A stretch of DNA of 64,000 nucleotides from assembly GCF_013404595.1 (NCBI RefSeq), contig NZ_JABVAX010000002.1, positions 1-64,000 on the forward strand. The letters are read 5' to 3'. Position 1 is the first letter of the stretch, and each line of letters starts with the position of its first letter. The notes below the pieces were generated by a model, which saw nothing but the letters and a program-made list of their open reading frames with translations, was not told where the DNA came from and did no database searches. The DNA comes from Jannaschia marina. Its GTDB lineage: Bacteria > Pseudomonadota > Alphaproteobacteria > Rhodobacterales > Rhodobacteraceae. Of this stretch, positions 43,052 through 52,597 are shown one piece after another. The position numbers were made by a program, and so were the translations under genes.

Positions 43052-43555
43052 ATGTCGGCACAGATGACGAACGGTAAGGTTGCGCCCCAGTCCAGCGGCG
43101 CGACGTCCATGCCCCCGAAGGACGACCCGGTCGCGGAGGCCCGCGCAGCCGCGGAAGAGACCGGAGCCGCCGCGAAAGACCGCGCGGAAAGCCTCGGCGA
43201 GACGGCGAAGGCCGAAGCGGGCCGCCTGGCGCGCGAAGCGAAGGCCGCGGCAGAGACGCGTACCGAGCGCGCAAAGCTGGATGCGACGGCCCGGATCGAC
43301 GAGACGGCGGGCAACATCCGGGATGCGGGCCGGCAATTCGGAGCGGACAGCTATCAGGCGCAGGCGGCGGATTACCTGGCCGACAACCTGATGCACGCCG
43401 CCGACCGGATCCGCGCGCAGGATCTCGACAGCATCGCGCATGATGCGAGCGACTTCGCGCGGCGCAACCCGGCGGTCGTGCTGGGCGGTGCGGCCCTCCT
43501 CGGGTTCGCGGCGGCACGTCTTCTGAAGGCTTCGAGCCGGGGCGGTCCGGCATGA
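43052..43555 (+). CDS. ElaB/DUF883-like stress protein
   Basis: This 167-residue protein is Ala/Glu/Arg-rich and largely helical (about 25-110, with LEA-like 11-mer character: AKDRAESLGETAKAEAGRLAREAK). It ends with a C-terminal span (NPAVVLGGAALLGFAAARLLKA) that anchors it in the inner membrane. Related proteins are induced by nutrient or osmotic stress. It overlaps the next gene by 4 bases (ATGA) and lies downstream of the EcfG promoter. Confidence 0.75.
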   Translation: MSAQMTNGKVAPQSSGATSMPPKDDPVAEARAAAEETGAAAKDRAESLGETAKAEAGRLAREAKAAAETRTERAKLDATARIDETAGNIRDAGRQFGADSYQAQAADYLADNLMHAADRIRAQDLDSIAHDASDFARRNPAVVLGGAALLGFAAARLLKASSRGGPA

Positions 43556-43947
43556 ACGATCAGTCGACCCCCCCGAAAGGGCCTGCAGGGCTGATGGGCG
43601 ACGTTCTGGCCCATATCACGGCCCTGATCCGCAAGGAATTCGATCTGGCGCGGGCCGAGATGTCCGAAAACATCAACCGCGCCGGTGTCGCCATTGGTCT
43701 TCTGGTCGGTGCCCTAGTCGTCGCGCTCGTCGCGCTCAACGTGCTGGCCGGCGCACTCGTCGCCGGGATCGCGGAACTCGGCCTTTCGCCCGGTTGGGCG
43801 GCGCTGGCCGTCGGCGGCGTGATGGCCATGGTCGCCGCAGCCATGGTCGCCAAGGGAGTGCGGGATCTCAAGCTCACGAGCCTCGCACCCAGCCGGATGG
43901 CCAAGAACGTTCGTCGCGATGCGGATATGGTGAAGGAGACATTCTGA
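43552..43947 (+). CDS. Phage-holin-III/DUF1469 family membrane protein
   Basis: This 131-residue protein has two hydrophobic segments (about 46-70 and 80-100) after the conserved amphipathic start LAHITALIRKEFDLARAEMSENI. Despite the holin-like name, chromosomal members are non-phage envelope proteins found beside DUF883 and DUF3618 genes. Its stop shares one base with the next start (TGATG). Confidence 0.8.
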   Translation: MNDQSTPPKGPAGLMGDVLAHITALIRKEFDLARAEMSENINRAGVAIGLLVGALVVALVALNVLAGALVAGIAELGLSPGWAALAVGGVMAMVAAAMVAKGVRDLKLTSLAPSRMAKNVRRDADMVKETF

Positions 43948-44912
43948 TGACGAAGGATCAGTCCCCGGACGATATCGAACGTGACATCGAAGCGGAACGT
44001 GCCGCGCTGGCGCGCTCGCTCGATGCGTTGCAACGACAGCTTTCGCCGGAAGCGATGATGGATCAGGTCAGCAGCTTCGCACGCGAAAACGGCAGCGAAC
44101 TGGCCGATAACGCGATGCGCAAGGCACGGGAAAATCCGCTGGCACTCGCCCTGACCGGAGCCGGCCTTGCCTGGTTGATCGCCGGCCCGGCGAAGCGGGT
44201 CCATGCGCCCGCGCCCCGGACTGCTGCGGTGGGCTACGATGACCGCGATTACGAGCAAGTCGACGGGCTGCGAACGGAGGAGCCATCCGAAAGTTTCGAG
44301 GCGCGCCTGGCGCGGCTCGAGCAAGACGACTTCGACCCGGCCGTCCACGCAGGCGCAATGCCACCGCGTCGGCCGAAGACCGAAACTTCGCGCGGCGAGC
44401 AGAGCCTGCGCGACCGCCTGATGGAGGGAACCGAAATGATGACCGAAGCTGCACGAGAGCGCGTGATCGCCGCGCGCGAGGCCGCGATTGCCGCCGAACG
44501 CCGCCTTGAGGCGCGCGCCCGGGACTATGGTCACGCGGGCCGGGAGGCTTATGACAGTCAGCCGCTCATCGGAGTGCTGGTCGCCTTCGGTGTCGGCGCA
44601 CTGGCCGGTGCGCTCCTGCCGCGGACACGGACGGAAGATGCCTATCTCGGCGAGACGCGCGATCGTGCGGTCGCCGAAGCCGAGCGTATCTATCTGGCCG
44701 AGGCGGCGAAGCTGCGTGCGGTGGCCGACGCGGCGATGGCCGAGGCCCGTGCGACCGCGACCGAGGCATTCCATGAGGTGAAGCGAGAGGTGCCGACCGG
44801 CGAGGCCGCTGTCGATACCGTCGAGGGCAAGGCGCGGGCCGCGCTCGATCGGACGGCGAAGGCGGCGAAATCGGAGGCCGAAAAGCAGGATCTCGGCAGT
44901 TCGATCAACTGA
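43947..44912 (+). CDS. DUF3618-domain stress-associated membrane protein
   Basis: The product has 321 residues. The N-terminus (DDIERDIEAERAALARSLDALQRQLSPEAMMDQ) is the DUF3618 signature. Short hydrophobic segments occur near 60-75 (LALALTGAGLAWLIAG) and at about 210-230 (LIGVLVAFGVGALAGALL), and the rest is charged helix. With the two preceding genes it forms the usual alphaproteobacterial envelope-stress trio. The start at 43947 is set by the TGATG overlap. Confidence 0.8.
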   Translation: MTKDQSPDDIERDIEAERAALARSLDALQRQLSPEAMMDQVSSFARENGSELADNAMRKARENPLALALTGAGLAWLIAGPAKRVHAPAPRTAAVGYDDRDYEQVDGLRTEEPSESFEARLARLEQDDFDPAVHAGAMPPRRPKTETSRGEQSLRDRLMEGTEMMTEAARERVIAAREAAIAAERRLEARARDYGHAGREAYDSQPLIGVLVAFGVGALAGALLPRTRTEDAYLGETRDRAVAEAERIYLAEAAKLRAVADAAMAEARATATEAFHEVKREVPTGEAAVDTVEGKARAALDRTAKAAKSEAEKQDLGSSIN

Positions 44913-44933
44913 TTGCCGCGTCCGGACTTTTGG

Positions 44934-44963
44934 GGCCGCGTCCTTTCCGGGGCGCGGCCTTTT
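44934..44963 (+). terminator. Rho-independent terminator of the stress operon
   Basis: GGCCGCG (44934-44940), a 12-base loop and CGCGGCC (44953-44959) are followed by TTTT. It lies 22 bases after the DUF3618 stop and between convergent genes. Confidence 0.75.
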
Positions 44964-44973
44964 CCGTGCCCGT

Positions 44974-45318
44974 TCAGGCGGCTGCGACCACGATCACCTC
45001 GACCCGCAGAGTATCGCGGGCGAGGCGCGCTTCGCCACAGGCGCGGGCGGGGGCCTGACCGGCGGGCACCCAGGCATCCCAGACGGCGTTCATCTCGGCG
45101 AAATCGTCCATGTCGGCGAGCCAGATCGTCGCCTGCAGAAGGCGCGATCTGTCGGAGCCGGCCTCCGCCAGGAGGGCATCGACCTTGTCGAGGCAGGATT
45201 GCGTCTGCGCGGCGACGGTCTCGCCGTCGCCGACCTGTCCGGCGAGATAGATCGTCTCGCCGTGGGTGACGATCTGGCTCATGCGAGGGGTCGTATGGTG
45301 GCGGGCGATGTCGGTCAT
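44974..45318 (-). CDS. RidA-family enamine/imine deaminase
   Basis: This 114-residue cytosolic trimeric protein has the segment [31 protein letters not shown] and the active-site loop with [17 protein letters not shown], in which the Arg typical of RidA's carboxylate contact is replaced or shifted. Related proteins hydrolyse reactive enamines produced by PLP enzymes. It is divergent from the rhodanese gene and could be a non-archetypal Rid subgroup. Confidence 0.8.
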   Translation of the reverse strand: MTDIARHHTTPRMSQIVTHGETIYLAGQVGDGETVAAQTQSCLDKVDALLAEAGSDRSRLLQATIWLADMDDFAEMNAVWDAWVPAGQAPARACGEARLARDTLRVEVIVVAAA

Positions 45319-45382
45319 GGGGTGTTTCCGGTCAAATCGCGGCAGGGTTGCGCCGGCCGAGCGACGGGGTCAAGATCGCGCC

Positions 45383-45757
45383 ATGAAGACAGCCGAAGAG
45401 ATGGTCGCCGCGGCCCGCGCGCGGATCGAGGAATGGGACGCCGCGCGCCTGAAGGCGACGCCGGAGGCCGTGATCGTGGACATCCGCGATGTTCGGGAGC
45501 GGGCGAAGGGCAAGATCCCGGGCTCGGTCCATGCGCCCCGCGGTATGCTGGAGTTCTGGTGGGATCCGACCTCGCCCTACCACCGGGAGGTCTTCGCCGG
45601 GCCCGGTCCCTACGTGCTGCATTGCGCGTCGGGCTGGCGCTCGGCGCTCGCGACGGCCACGCTGACCGACATGGGCTTCGAGGTGGCGCACCTGCGCGGC
45701 GGGATGGCCGAATGGGTCGAAGCCGGCGGCGAGGTCGAGGTGCCGGAGGAGGAATAG
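45383..45757 (+). CDS. Rhodanese-domain protein
   Basis: This 124-residue single rhodanese domain has VIVDIRDVRERAKGKIPGSVHAP at the start of the fold and active-site C81 in the loop HCASGWRSA, and ends in GGMAEWVEAGG. It is a cytoplasmic sulfurtransferase of unknown partner. I use the ATG at 45383. It converges with the M23 peptidase gene. Confidence 0.85.
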   Translation: MKTAEEMVAAARARIEEWDAARLKATPEAVIVDIRDVRERAKGKIPGSVHAPRGMLEFWWDPTSPYHREVFAGPGPYVLHCASGWRSALATATLTDMGFEVAHLRGGMAEWVEAGGEVEVPEEE

Positions 45758-45761
45758 CGCC

Positions 45762-46670
45762 TCACTTCAGCGGAACCACCGTCTCGATCCGGTCGATTTC
45801 CACGCCGTCGCGCATCAGGCGGGCCGTGCCCGTGTAGTCTCCGCCGCGCCATCGCGCCGCGCTGAGCCTGCGCCCCGCCGCACGAAAGAGCTGGGCCTGC
45901 GTGCGGTCGAGCGCGACTTCGCTGGCGAAGACCTCCTGCCCTGCCGGGCCGGTGATCCGCAGGTCGATGATATCGCCCGCGCGGCCCCCGAACAGCGAGA
46001 CCCAGATCACGAGCGCCGGCGCGGTGACGGGCAGTGTCCGCGCGTCGGCCGTTCCTGCCTTGATCGCCTCGTAATCGGGCACCGCGTCGGCGAAGCCCGC
46101 GGCGAGGAAACCGCCGGGTTCGTAGGCGGGTGGATCGGCCCAAAGACCGGCGGGGAAAGGATCAACGACCGTACCGTCGCGGCGGACGGTCATGTGGACA
46201 TGGGGAAACTCGGTCCGTCCCGTCAGGCCGATCTCGCCCAGCGGATCGCCTGCGCGGACCGTGTCACCGGTGGCGACCCGCAGGCTGCCGTTGGCGAAAT
46301 GACAGAGCTGTGTTTCCCAGCCCTTGCCGTGGTCGATGGCGACGCCGTTGCCGCAATCCTGCCTCGTGGGCGAGGTGCCGTCGGGCACGCCGTCGCGCAC
46401 GCCGCGGATGCGGCCTGCCGCTGGGGCGAGGACCGGGACGCCGGCCTCCATCGCTTCGCGGTCGGCGACGCGGAAGTCGGTGCCCTGATGCCCGTCGTAG
46501 GAGAGCGGGCCGCCCCGGTGGTCGCGCGCGCCGGGGCCCGGATCGACATCGACGTATTGCTGAATGAAGCAGGTCTCGCCCAGCGTGCAGTCGAGCGGCA
46601 GGCGCAGCTGCAAGTCCTGTGCGGCGGCGGGGCCGGCGGCGAGGAGGAGGAGGGCGAGGCGGATCGTCAT
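45762..46670 (-). CDS. Secreted M23 (LytM-type) metallopeptidase
   Basis: This 302-residue protein has a signal peptide (MTIRLALLLLAAGPAAA). The peptidase core is at about 55-170. Zinc ligands fit HQGTDF (His and Asp) early and HVHMTV late, with further conserved GNGVAIDHG. Cys pairs suggest disulfides. A C-terminal beta domain of about 110 residues follows. It probably cleaves peptidoglycan cross-links or regulates such an enzyme. I start at 46670 where the signal peptide begins; a start at 46715 is possible but would read through the clpA terminator. Confidence 0.82.
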   Translation of the reverse strand: MTIRLALLLLAAGPAAAQDLQLRLPLDCTLGETCFIQQYVDVDPGPGARDHRGGPLSYDGHQGTDFRVADREAMEAGVPVLAPAAGRIRGVRDGVPDGTSPTRQDCGNGVAIDHGKGWETQLCHFANGSLRVATGDTVRAGDPLGEIGLTGRTEFPHVHMTVRRDGTVVDPFPAGLWADPPAYEPGGFLAAGFADAVPDYEAIKAGTADARTLPVTAPALVIWVSLFGGRAGDIIDLRITGPAGQEVFASEVALDRTQAQLFRAAGRRLSAARWRGGDYTGTARLMRDGVEIDRIETVVPLK

Positions 46671-46688
46671 CGGGAGGCAGAAACGAAC

Positions 46689-46710
46689 AAGGCCCCCGGT
46701 CGGGGGCCTT
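46689..46710 (-). terminator. Terminator downstream of clpA
   Basis: AAGGCCCCC (46689-46697), a 4-base loop and GGGGGCCTT (46702-46710): a perfect 9-bp stem, 10 bases after the clpA stop. On the minus strand it is followed by a T-rich stretch (TTGTTCGTTT). Confidence 0.75.
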
Positions 46711-46719
46711 GCCATGTCG

Positions 46720-49056
46720 TCAGTCCGCCGTCAGGAGCGGGGGCTTCTTGTTGGAGATCTTCCCCGGGCCCGGCTCGGTAATGCGCAGGTCGAGCTTGCC
46801 GTCCTTCACGCCCACCTTCACCAGGCCGCCCTTGGCGAGCTTGCCGAAGAGGAGTTCCTCGGCGAGGGGTTTCTTGATGTGCTCCTGGATAACGCGGCCG
46901 AGCGGGCGCGCGCCCATCTTGTCGTCGTAGCCCTTGTCGGCGATCCATTCGGCGGCCGCCTTGGTCAGTTCGATCGAGACGTTGCGGTCGAGGAGCTGTG
47001 CCTCGAGCTGCAGGACGAACTTCTCAACGACCTGAAGGATCGTGTCCTTTGGCAGGGCCCCGAAGCTGATGATCGCGTCGAGACGGTTGCGGAACTCGGG
47101 CGTGAACGTGCGCTCGATGGCGGCGGTATCCTCGCCTTCGCGCTTTGTCCGGCCAAAGCCCAGCGGCTCCCGCGCGGCGTCGGAGGCCCCGGCGTTCGAC
47201 GTCATGATGAGCACCACGTTGCGGAAGTCGACCGTCCGGCCGTTGTGATCAGTCAGCTTGCCGTGATCCATCACCTGCAGAAGGATGTTGAACACGTCCG
47301 GATGCGCCTTCTCGATCTCGTCGAGGAGGAGAACGCAGTGCGGATGCTGGTCCACGCCGTCGGTGAGCATGCCGCCCTGATCGAAGCCGACATAGCCCGG
47401 AGGCGCGCCGATCAGGCGCGAGACGGCGTGCTTTTCCATGTATTCCGACATGTCGAAGCGCAGCATTTCGACGCCGAGCGTATCGGCCAGCTGCTTGGCC
47501 ACCTCCGTCTTGCCGACGCCGGTGGGGCCCGCAAAGAGGTAGTTGCCGATGGGCTTTTCGGGTTCGCGCAGGCCGGCGCGGGCCAGCTTGATCGCGGACG
47601 ACAGCGCCTCGATCGCCGGGTCCTGCCCGAAGACCACGCGCTTGAGCGAGCCCTCGAGGTCACGCAGCACCTCGGCATCGTCCTTCGACACGTTCTTCGG
47701 GGGGATGCGCGCGATCTTGGCGACGACGTCCTCGATCTCCTTGATGCCGATGGTCTTGCGCCGCTTGCTCTCGGCCACGAGCGCCTGGGCCGCGCCCGCC
47801 TCGTCGATCACGTCGATCGCCTTGTCGGGCAGCTTGCGGTCGTTGATGTAGCGGGCCGAAAGCTCCACCGCGGACTTGATCGCGTCGGCGGTGTATTTGA
47901 TCGAGTGGTGATCCTCGAAGTAGGACTTGAGCCCCTTCAGGATCTTGACCGTGTCCTCGACCGTCGGCTCGTTCACGTCGATCTTCTGGAACCGGCGGCT
48001 GAGCGCGCGATCCTTCTCGAAGTGCTGACGGAACTCCTTGTAGGTCGTGGAGCCCATGGTGCGCAGCTTGCCGCCCGCGAGCGCGGGTTTCAGCAGGTTC
48101 GACGCATCCATCGCGCCGCCCGAGGTGGCACCCGCGCCGATGACGGTGTGGATCTCATCGATGAAGAGCACCGCGTCGGGGTGATCCTCGAGCTCGGTGA
48201 CGACGGCCTTCAGCCGCTCCTCGAAGTCACCGCGGTAGCGGGTGCCGGCAAGGAGTGCGCCCATGTCGAGCGAGTAGATTGTGGCCCCCGAGAGCACGGC
48301 GGGCACTTCGCCCTGCACGATCTTGCGCGCGAGACCTTCCGCGATCGCGGTCTTGCCGACGCCCGGATCACCCACGAGGAGCGGGTTGTTCTTGCGACGG
48401 CGGCAGAGCACCTGAATGCAGCGTTCGACCTCGTGGGCTCGGCCGATCAGGGGGTCGACATCGCCCTTCTCGGACTTCTTGTTGAGATCGACGGTGTATT
48501 TCGCGAGCGCGCTCTCGCGGTTCTCCGACGGGTTCGGGCCGGACTGCTCGGTCTCGCCGAAGCTCTCGCTCTCGTCGTCGGGGCCCTGCACGGGGCGGTG
48601 CTCGCCGAACTCCGGGTCCTTGGCGACGCCGTGGGCGATGAAGTTGACCGCGTCGTAGCGGGTCATGTCCTGCTCCTGCAGGAAGTAGGCGGCGTTCGAC
48701 TCCCGCTCGGCAAAGATGGCGACGAGGACGTTGGCACCCGTCACCTCCGTCCGGCCCGACGACTGGACGTGGATGGCCGCACGCTGGATGACGCGCTGGA
48801 AGGCGGCGGTCGGCACGGCCTCGGACCCCTCGACGTCGGTGACGAGGGTGGAGAGGTCGTCCTCGATGAATTCCTCGACCGACTTCTTCAATTCGCCGAG
48901 GTCGACGCCGCAGGCCTGCATCACGCGTGCGGCGTCGGGTTCGTCGATGAGGACGAGGAGCAGATGCTCCAGCGTGGCCAGTTCGTGACGGCGGGCGTTG
49001 GCCTGAGCCAGGGCTGCGTGGATGGCTTGCTCAAGGGTATTCGAGAATGAGGGCAT
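46720..49056 (-). CDS. clpA: ATP-dependent Clp protease ATP-binding subunit ClpA
   Basis: This 778-residue AAA+ unfoldase feeds proteins to ClpP. The N-domain (1-145) contains two Clp_N repeats. The first AAA+ module has Walker A GDPGVGKT (229-236) and Walker [10 protein letters not shown]. The second module has Walker A GPTGVGKT (510-517) and is followed by the IGAPPGYVG pore loop. There is no middle coiled coil, which separates it from ClpB. I start at 49056 ([10 protein letters not shown]) with AGGAG 7 bases upstream. A CTTGAA on the minus strand (49137-49132) could be an RpoH-type -35, but no convincing -10 follows. clpS was not found in this window. Confidence 0.92.
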   Translation of the reverse strand: MPSFSNTLEQAIHAALAQANARRHELATLEHLLLVLIDEPDAARVMQACGVDLGELKKSVEEFIEDDLSTLVTDVEGSEAVPTAAFQRVIQRAAIHVQSSGRTEVTGANVLVAIFAERESNAAYFLQEQDMTRYDAVNFIAHGVAKDPEFGEHRPVQGPDDESESFGETEQSGPNPSENRESALAKYTVDLNKKSEKGDVDPLIGRAHEVERCIQVLCRRRKNNPLLVGDPGVGKTAIAEGLARKIVQGEVPAVLSGATIYSLDMGALLAGTRYRGDFEERLKAVVTELEDHPDAVLFIDEIHTVIGAGATSGGAMDASNLLKPALAGGKLRTMGSTTYKEFRQHFEKDRALSRRFQKIDVNEPTVEDTVKILKGLKSYFEDHHSIKYTADAIKSAVELSARYINDRKLPDKAIDVIDEAGAAQALVAESKRRKTIGIKEIEDVVAKIARIPPKNVSKDDAEVLRDLEGSLKRVVFGQDPAIEALSSAIKLARAGLREPEKPIGNYLFAGPTGVGKTEVAKQLADTLGVEMLRFDMSEYMEKHAVSRLIGAPPGYVGFDQGGMLTDGVDQHPHCVLLLDEIEKAHPDVFNILLQVMDHGKLTDHNGRTVDFRNVVLIMTSNAGASDAAREPLGFGRTKREGEDTAAIERTFTPEFRNRLDAIISFGALPKDTILQVVEKFVLQLEAQLLDRNVSIELTKAAAEWIADKGYDDKMGARPLGRVIQEHIKKPLAEELLFGKLAKGGLVKVGVKDGKLDLRITEPGPGKISNKKPPLLTAD

Positions 49057-49179
49057 ATCGCTCTCCTGCCTGTATGCGACCACGGGAGTATGACCGCTGT
49101 TTCTTTAAGTTTTGGTTGTCGGAGGCTCCGCTTCAAGCCTTTTTCGCCCTTCGTCGCCGTTCCGTGACCGCGTGGTGAC

Positions 49180-49192
49180 CGGGCAACGCCCG
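49180..49192. promoter_or_regulatory. Short GC-rich hairpin between gloB and clpA
   Basis: CGGGC-AAC-GCCCG forms a 5-bp stem with a 3-base loop, 23 bases past the gloB stop. There is no T-run on the minus strand, so it is at best a weak terminator or mRNA end structure. Confidence 0.3.
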
Positions 49193-49214
49193 CGAATTGG
49201 GCCATAGCGACGCA

Positions 49215-50000
49215 TCAGAAGGCATCCTTTGCACGGCGCGCGGCCGCGAAGGTGTCAACGTCGGGGGCACCGGTTGTGTCGGTGGCGGCCTTCAGCGCGG
49301 GGTCGTGGGCGCGCAGGAAGGGGTTGGTGTCACGTTCGAGACCGAGCGGCGACGGAACGGTGGGACGGCCCCCGGCCCGCATCGCATCGACCTCTGTCTT
49401 TCGAGAAATAAGCGCGGGATTGTCCGGTTCAAGGGAGAGCGCGAAGGCGAGGTTCGTCTGCGTGTACTCGTGCCCGGATGCGATGAGCGTCCCGTCGGAC
49501 AGATCCGCGAATTGCGCGAGGCTCGCGTGCATCTGCGCGGGCGTCCCCTCGAAGAGCCGGCCGCAGCCGCCGACCATCAGGCTGTCGCCGGTGAAGGCGA
49601 TGCCGTCGAAGAGGAAGGCGATGTGACCGATGGTGTGCCCGGACACGTCCCAGACCCGCGCCGTCGCGCCGCCGATCTCGATGCTGTCGCCGGGGGCGAG
49701 GGCATGGTCGAGCGCCGGCAGGCGATGCGCGTCTGCGGCCGCCCCCCAGACCTGCGCGCCCGTTGCCTCGACGATCCCGGCAACGCCGTCGACGTGGTCG
49801 GGGTGGTGATGCGTCAGGAGGATGTCGGTGATCGTCCAGCCCTGCGCCTCGGCCGCCTCCAGCAGGGGCGCGGCGCGGGCGGCGTCGACGGAGACGACGC
49901 GGTCGCCCGCGCGGAACAGGTAGCCATAGTTGTCGAGCAGGTCGGGGAAGCGGTCCCGCAGCATGGGGACGACGACGAGGGTTTCTGCGATCGCGGTCAT
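49215..50000 (-). CDS. gloB: Hydroxyacylglutathione hydrolase (glyoxalase II)
   Basis: This 261-residue metallo-beta-lactamase-fold enzyme hydrolyses S-lactoylglutathione. The metal motif [10 protein letters not shown], the following ligands in SGHTIGHI and [16 protein letters not shown], and [14 protein letters not shown] are all present. The C-terminal glutathione-binding helices contain NPFLRAHD. I start at the ATG at 50000 (MTAIAETL), with GAGGAAT just upstream; the longer frame is unsupported. It is divergent from the methyltransferase gene. Confidence 0.9.
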   Translation of the reverse strand: MTAIAETLVVVPMLRDRFPDLLDNYGYLFRAGDRVVSVDAARAAPLLEAAEAQGWTITDILLTHHHPDHVDGVAGIVEATGAQVWGAAADAHRLPALDHALAPGDSIEIGGATARVWDVSGHTIGHIAFLFDGIAFTGDSLMVGGCGRLFEGTPAQMHASLAQFADLSDGTLIASGHEYTQTNLAFALSLEPDNPALISRKTEVDAMRAGGRPTVPSPLGLERDTNPFLRAHDPALKAATDTTGAPDVDTFAAARRAKDAF

Positions 50001-50061
50001 GGTATTCCTCCGTTTCGCGGGTAAGCATGGCAGGAACGAAAGAAGGGGCAACGCGAAATCC

Positions 50062-50817
50062 ATGCATCTCGACGTGCTCGACCTGCGACAGTTCTACTAT
50101 CGCACCCGGCTCGGCCGGGCGGCGCAGAAGGCGGTGCGCGACCGCCTCGTCGCGCTCTGGCCCGAGGCGAAGGGGCAGACGGTCGCGGGCTTCGGCTTCG
50201 CGGTGCCGCTCCTGCGGCCCTACCTGCCGCAGGCGCGGCGGGTGATCGGGCTGATGCCCGGGCCGCAGGGCGTGATGCGCTGGCCCGCGGGGCAGGCCAA
50301 TGTCTCGACCCTCGTGGAGGAGACCCTCTGGCCGCTCGAGACGGGGGCGGTCGACAAGCTCGTCTTGCTTCACGGGCTGGAGACGTCGGAGAACCCGACG
50401 GCGGTGCTCGAGGAGTGCTGCCGCGTGCTGGGGCCCGGCGGACGGGCCGTCTTCATCGTGCCGAACCGCTCGGGCCTCTGGGCGCGGCGCGACCGGACGC
50501 CCTTCGGTTTCGGCCGGCCCTATTCGCTGGGTCAGCTCGAGGCGCAGGTGAAGCGCGCCGGGCTCATCCCCGAACGCCATGCCGCGGCCCTCTTCGCCCC
50601 TCCGAGCGAGAACAAGTTCTGGCTGCGCGTCGGCAATTGGGTCGAGCGACTGGGCCAGCGGCTCTCGCGGTCGGGTGGGGGCGGCGTGATCCTGCTGGAA
50701 GTGTCGAAACAGGTGCCGGCGCGGCCGCGCACCGGCCTCGCCTCCCGCGTGCGTGAGCCGTTGCGCGTGCTCGAGGGCGTGCCGGAGCCCGTCGCCGCGG
50801 GCCGAAGCGGGGGTTGA
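50062..50817 (+). CDS. SAM-dependent methyltransferase (class I)
   Basis: The product has 251 residues and a Rossmann-like methyltransferase domain at about 35-165. The SAM loop reads [15 protein letters not shown], the central acidic strand is weak, and the late strand segment is [26 protein letters not shown], typical of Methyltransf_11. In Rhodobacteraceae it regularly lies next to gloB, divergently, but no substrate is known. The start at 50062 follows a weak ribosome site. Confidence 0.8.
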   Translation: MHLDVLDLRQFYYRTRLGRAAQKAVRDRLVALWPEAKGQTVAGFGFAVPLLRPYLPQARRVIGLMPGPQGVMRWPAGQANVSTLVEETLWPLETGAVDKLVLLHGLETSENPTAVLEECCRVLGPGGRAVFIVPNRSGLWARRDRTPFGFGRPYSLGQLEAQVKRAGLIPERHAAALFAPPSENKFWLRVGNWVERLGQRLSRSGGGGVILLEVSKQVPARPRTGLASRVREPLRVLEGVPEPVAAGRSGG

Positions 50818-50925
50818 CCGCCGCAGGCCGTAGAGGCACGGAGAACGTGTTTTCGGTATTCGGCCCTGCCGCCGCACCGGCCTCCCCCGGGCCGGCCTTC
50901 TGACGTTTGACCGGAAGACCATCCG

Positions 50926-51390
50926 ATGATCCCGATCCGAACCGCGCGGCCCGACGACCGCGACGCCATCCTGTCCGTCGCCGAGACGAGCGGGCTTTTC
51001 GCGCCCGAAGAGGTGCCTTTCCTCGCCGAGACCTTCGACGGCTGGTCGCCCGACGCGTCCGACGATCCGCGCTTCTGGCTCCTGTCGGAAGATGGTGCGG
51101 CTGCCGCGGCGGTCGTGCCGCAGCCGCTGTCGGACAATGCGTGGAACCTGCAATTCCTGGCCGTCGCGCGGGACCGGCAGCGCGGGGGGCTCGGTCGGGC
51201 GATGTTGCGCGCCGTCGAGGCGCGGCTGGCGGAGGTGCAGGCTCGCCTTCTTCTGATCGACACCGCCTCGGGATCGGAGCAGGCCGCGGCGCGGGCCCTC
51301 TATGCAGCGGAGGGCTATGCGCAGGTCGGGCAGGTGCCGGGCTACTACGGTCCGGGCATCGACCGCGTGACCTTCGCGCGGCGGCTCTAG
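50926..51390 (+). CDS. GNAT-family N-acetyltransferase
   Basis: This 154-residue acetyl-CoA-dependent acyltransferase has IPIRTARPDDRDAIL at the start, the acetyl-CoA loop DRQRGGLGRAMLRAVE (the Q/RxxGxG/A motif) and a C-terminal GYAQVGQVPGYYG that fits the peptide/amine acetylase subgroup. The substrate is unknown. Its stop overlaps the convergent membrane-protein gene by 4 bases. Confidence 0.85.
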   Translation: MIPIRTARPDDRDAILSVAETSGLFAPEEVPFLAETFDGWSPDASDDPRFWLLSEDGAAAAAVVPQPLSDNAWNLQFLAVARDRQRGGLGRAMLRAVEARLAEVQARLLLIDTASGSEQAAARALYAAEGYAQVGQVPGYYGPGIDRVTFARRL

Positions 51391-51683
51391 CGCAGGGGCC
51401 GCAGCCGGTGGGAGGGCCGGCTGCGGCGCAACCGGACGGCGATGCTCAGCACGCTCACCAGGATCCAGAACGCCTGGATCATCAGGGAGGCGAAGTTGAA
51501 CGAGGTGTTGAGCGAGATCAGGACGAGCGTGGCCGCCGCCAGGTTGAGGAGGAAATAGGGCACCGAGTCCCCCGAGAGCCGTCGCCCCGCGAGGAGCGTG
51601 TAGGACGCCATGTAGAGGATCGCGCCGAGGAGGCCGAGGTTGCCCTCGTAGGTGTCGGGCAGATGCGCGATGAGATCGGTCAT
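51387..51683 (-). CDS. Small membrane protein (CBU_0592-like), three spans
   Basis: This 98-residue protein has hydrophobic segments at about 17-32, 45-60 and 65-84 and an Arg-rich cytoplasmic end (RLRRSRPSHRLRPLR). The arrangement matches the small CBU_0592-type membrane proteins of unknown function. The start at 51683 has a weak ribosome site; a longer frame is unlikely. Confidence 0.7.
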   Translation of the reverse strand: MTDLIAHLPDTYEGNLGLLGAILYMASYTLLAGRRLSGDSVPYFLLNLAAATLVLISLNTSFNFASLMIQAFWILVSVLSIAVRLRRSRPSHRLRPLR

Positions 51684-52036
51684 GGACCCTTGCCTCCGCT
51701 TCGGTCGGTGCGTTTCGATGAAGAGGATATAGGCCGCGCACGATCCGCCGCGCGAGTAAGGGAAACCGTAGTTTACGCGGTCGCGGGCCGCGTCACCCGG
51801 CGCGGCTCGCGTGCTCCGCACGAATCGTCGCGCAAGGACGGCGGCACGGGCGTTGGCTGCCGGCCCGATGGCCCGCGCGAAAGCGCCGGCTATGCGGCGT
51901 TCGGGCGCTGTTGCAGGGTGCGGACCCCTCTGCTAGAGGGGGCGCGATTTCGTGATCCGGCCCTTATGGGTGCGGGTCTTCTGGGGGTCGCGCAACGCGT
52001 GTCGCGCGGGCCCCGCAGACTGTCGAAAGGGTGGAC
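51684..52036 (+). promoter_or_regulatory. Upstream region of the ATP synthase operon
   Basis: These 353 bases hold no recognisable gene and should contain the atp promoter. A candidate is TTGCAG (51911-51916), 16 bases, then CTAGAG (51933-51938). The same place forms a hairpin, CCCCTCT-GCT-AGAGGGG (51925-51941). The leader after it would be about 90 bases. Confidence 0.4.
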
Positions 52037-52597
52037 GTGTCCGAACCAGCTTCGATTTCGACGGGGATTGCCGCGCGCTATGCGCAGGCCGTCTTCGACC
52101 TCTGCCGCGAGAGCGGCGATCTCAAGACCCTGGCGGCGGACGTCGCCGCGCTCGACGAAGCGATCAAGGGCTCGCCCGACCTGCGCGACGTGATGACGTC
52201 GCCGATCCTTAGCCGCGAGGAGCAAGGCAACGCGATCGGAGCCGTCGCTGCCAAGATGGGTCTGGGCGACGTGCTGGCGAACACGTTGAAGCTGATGGCC
52301 TCGAAACGCCGTCTCTTCGTTGCGCCGCAGATGGTGCGCGCGCTGCAGGAGATGCTGGCCGAGGACGCGGGCGAGGTCACCGCCGAGGTGCGCGCTGCCA
52401 AGGCCCTTACCAAGACGCAGTCCGACAAGCTGGCGAAGGCGCTCAAGGCCTCGACCGGCAAGGACGTGAACCTAGATGTCACCATCGACGACCACCTGAT
52501 CGGCGGTCTCGTGGTCAAGATCGGCTCGCAGATGATCGACACGTCGGTCCGCGCGAAGCTCAATGCACTTCAGAATACGATGAAAGAGGTCCGGTAA
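52037..52597 (+). CDS. atpH: F1 ATP synthase delta subunit
   Basis: This 186-residue peripheral-stalk protein links F1 to the membrane part. The start ([22 protein letters not shown]) and the C-terminal [21 protein letters not shown] are typical. I use GTG 52037, which has AAGG 6 bases upstream; GTG 52031 is in frame but has no spaced site. The stop shares one base with the atpA start (TAATG). Confidence 0.92.
   Translation: MSEPASISTGIAARYAQAVFDLCRESGDLKTLAADVAALDEAIKGSPDLRDVMTSPILSREEQGNAIGAVAAKMGLGDVLANTLKLMASKRRLFVAPQMVRALQEMLAEDAGEVTAEVRAAKALTKTQSDKLAKALKASTGKDVNLDVTIDDHLIGGLVVKIGSQMIDTSVRAKLNALQNTMKEVR

Noticed and set aside
43552..43947. Phage holin as a sign of a prophage
   Set aside because: The family name is misleading. 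It sits in a chromosomal stress operon with no lysis or structural phage genes.
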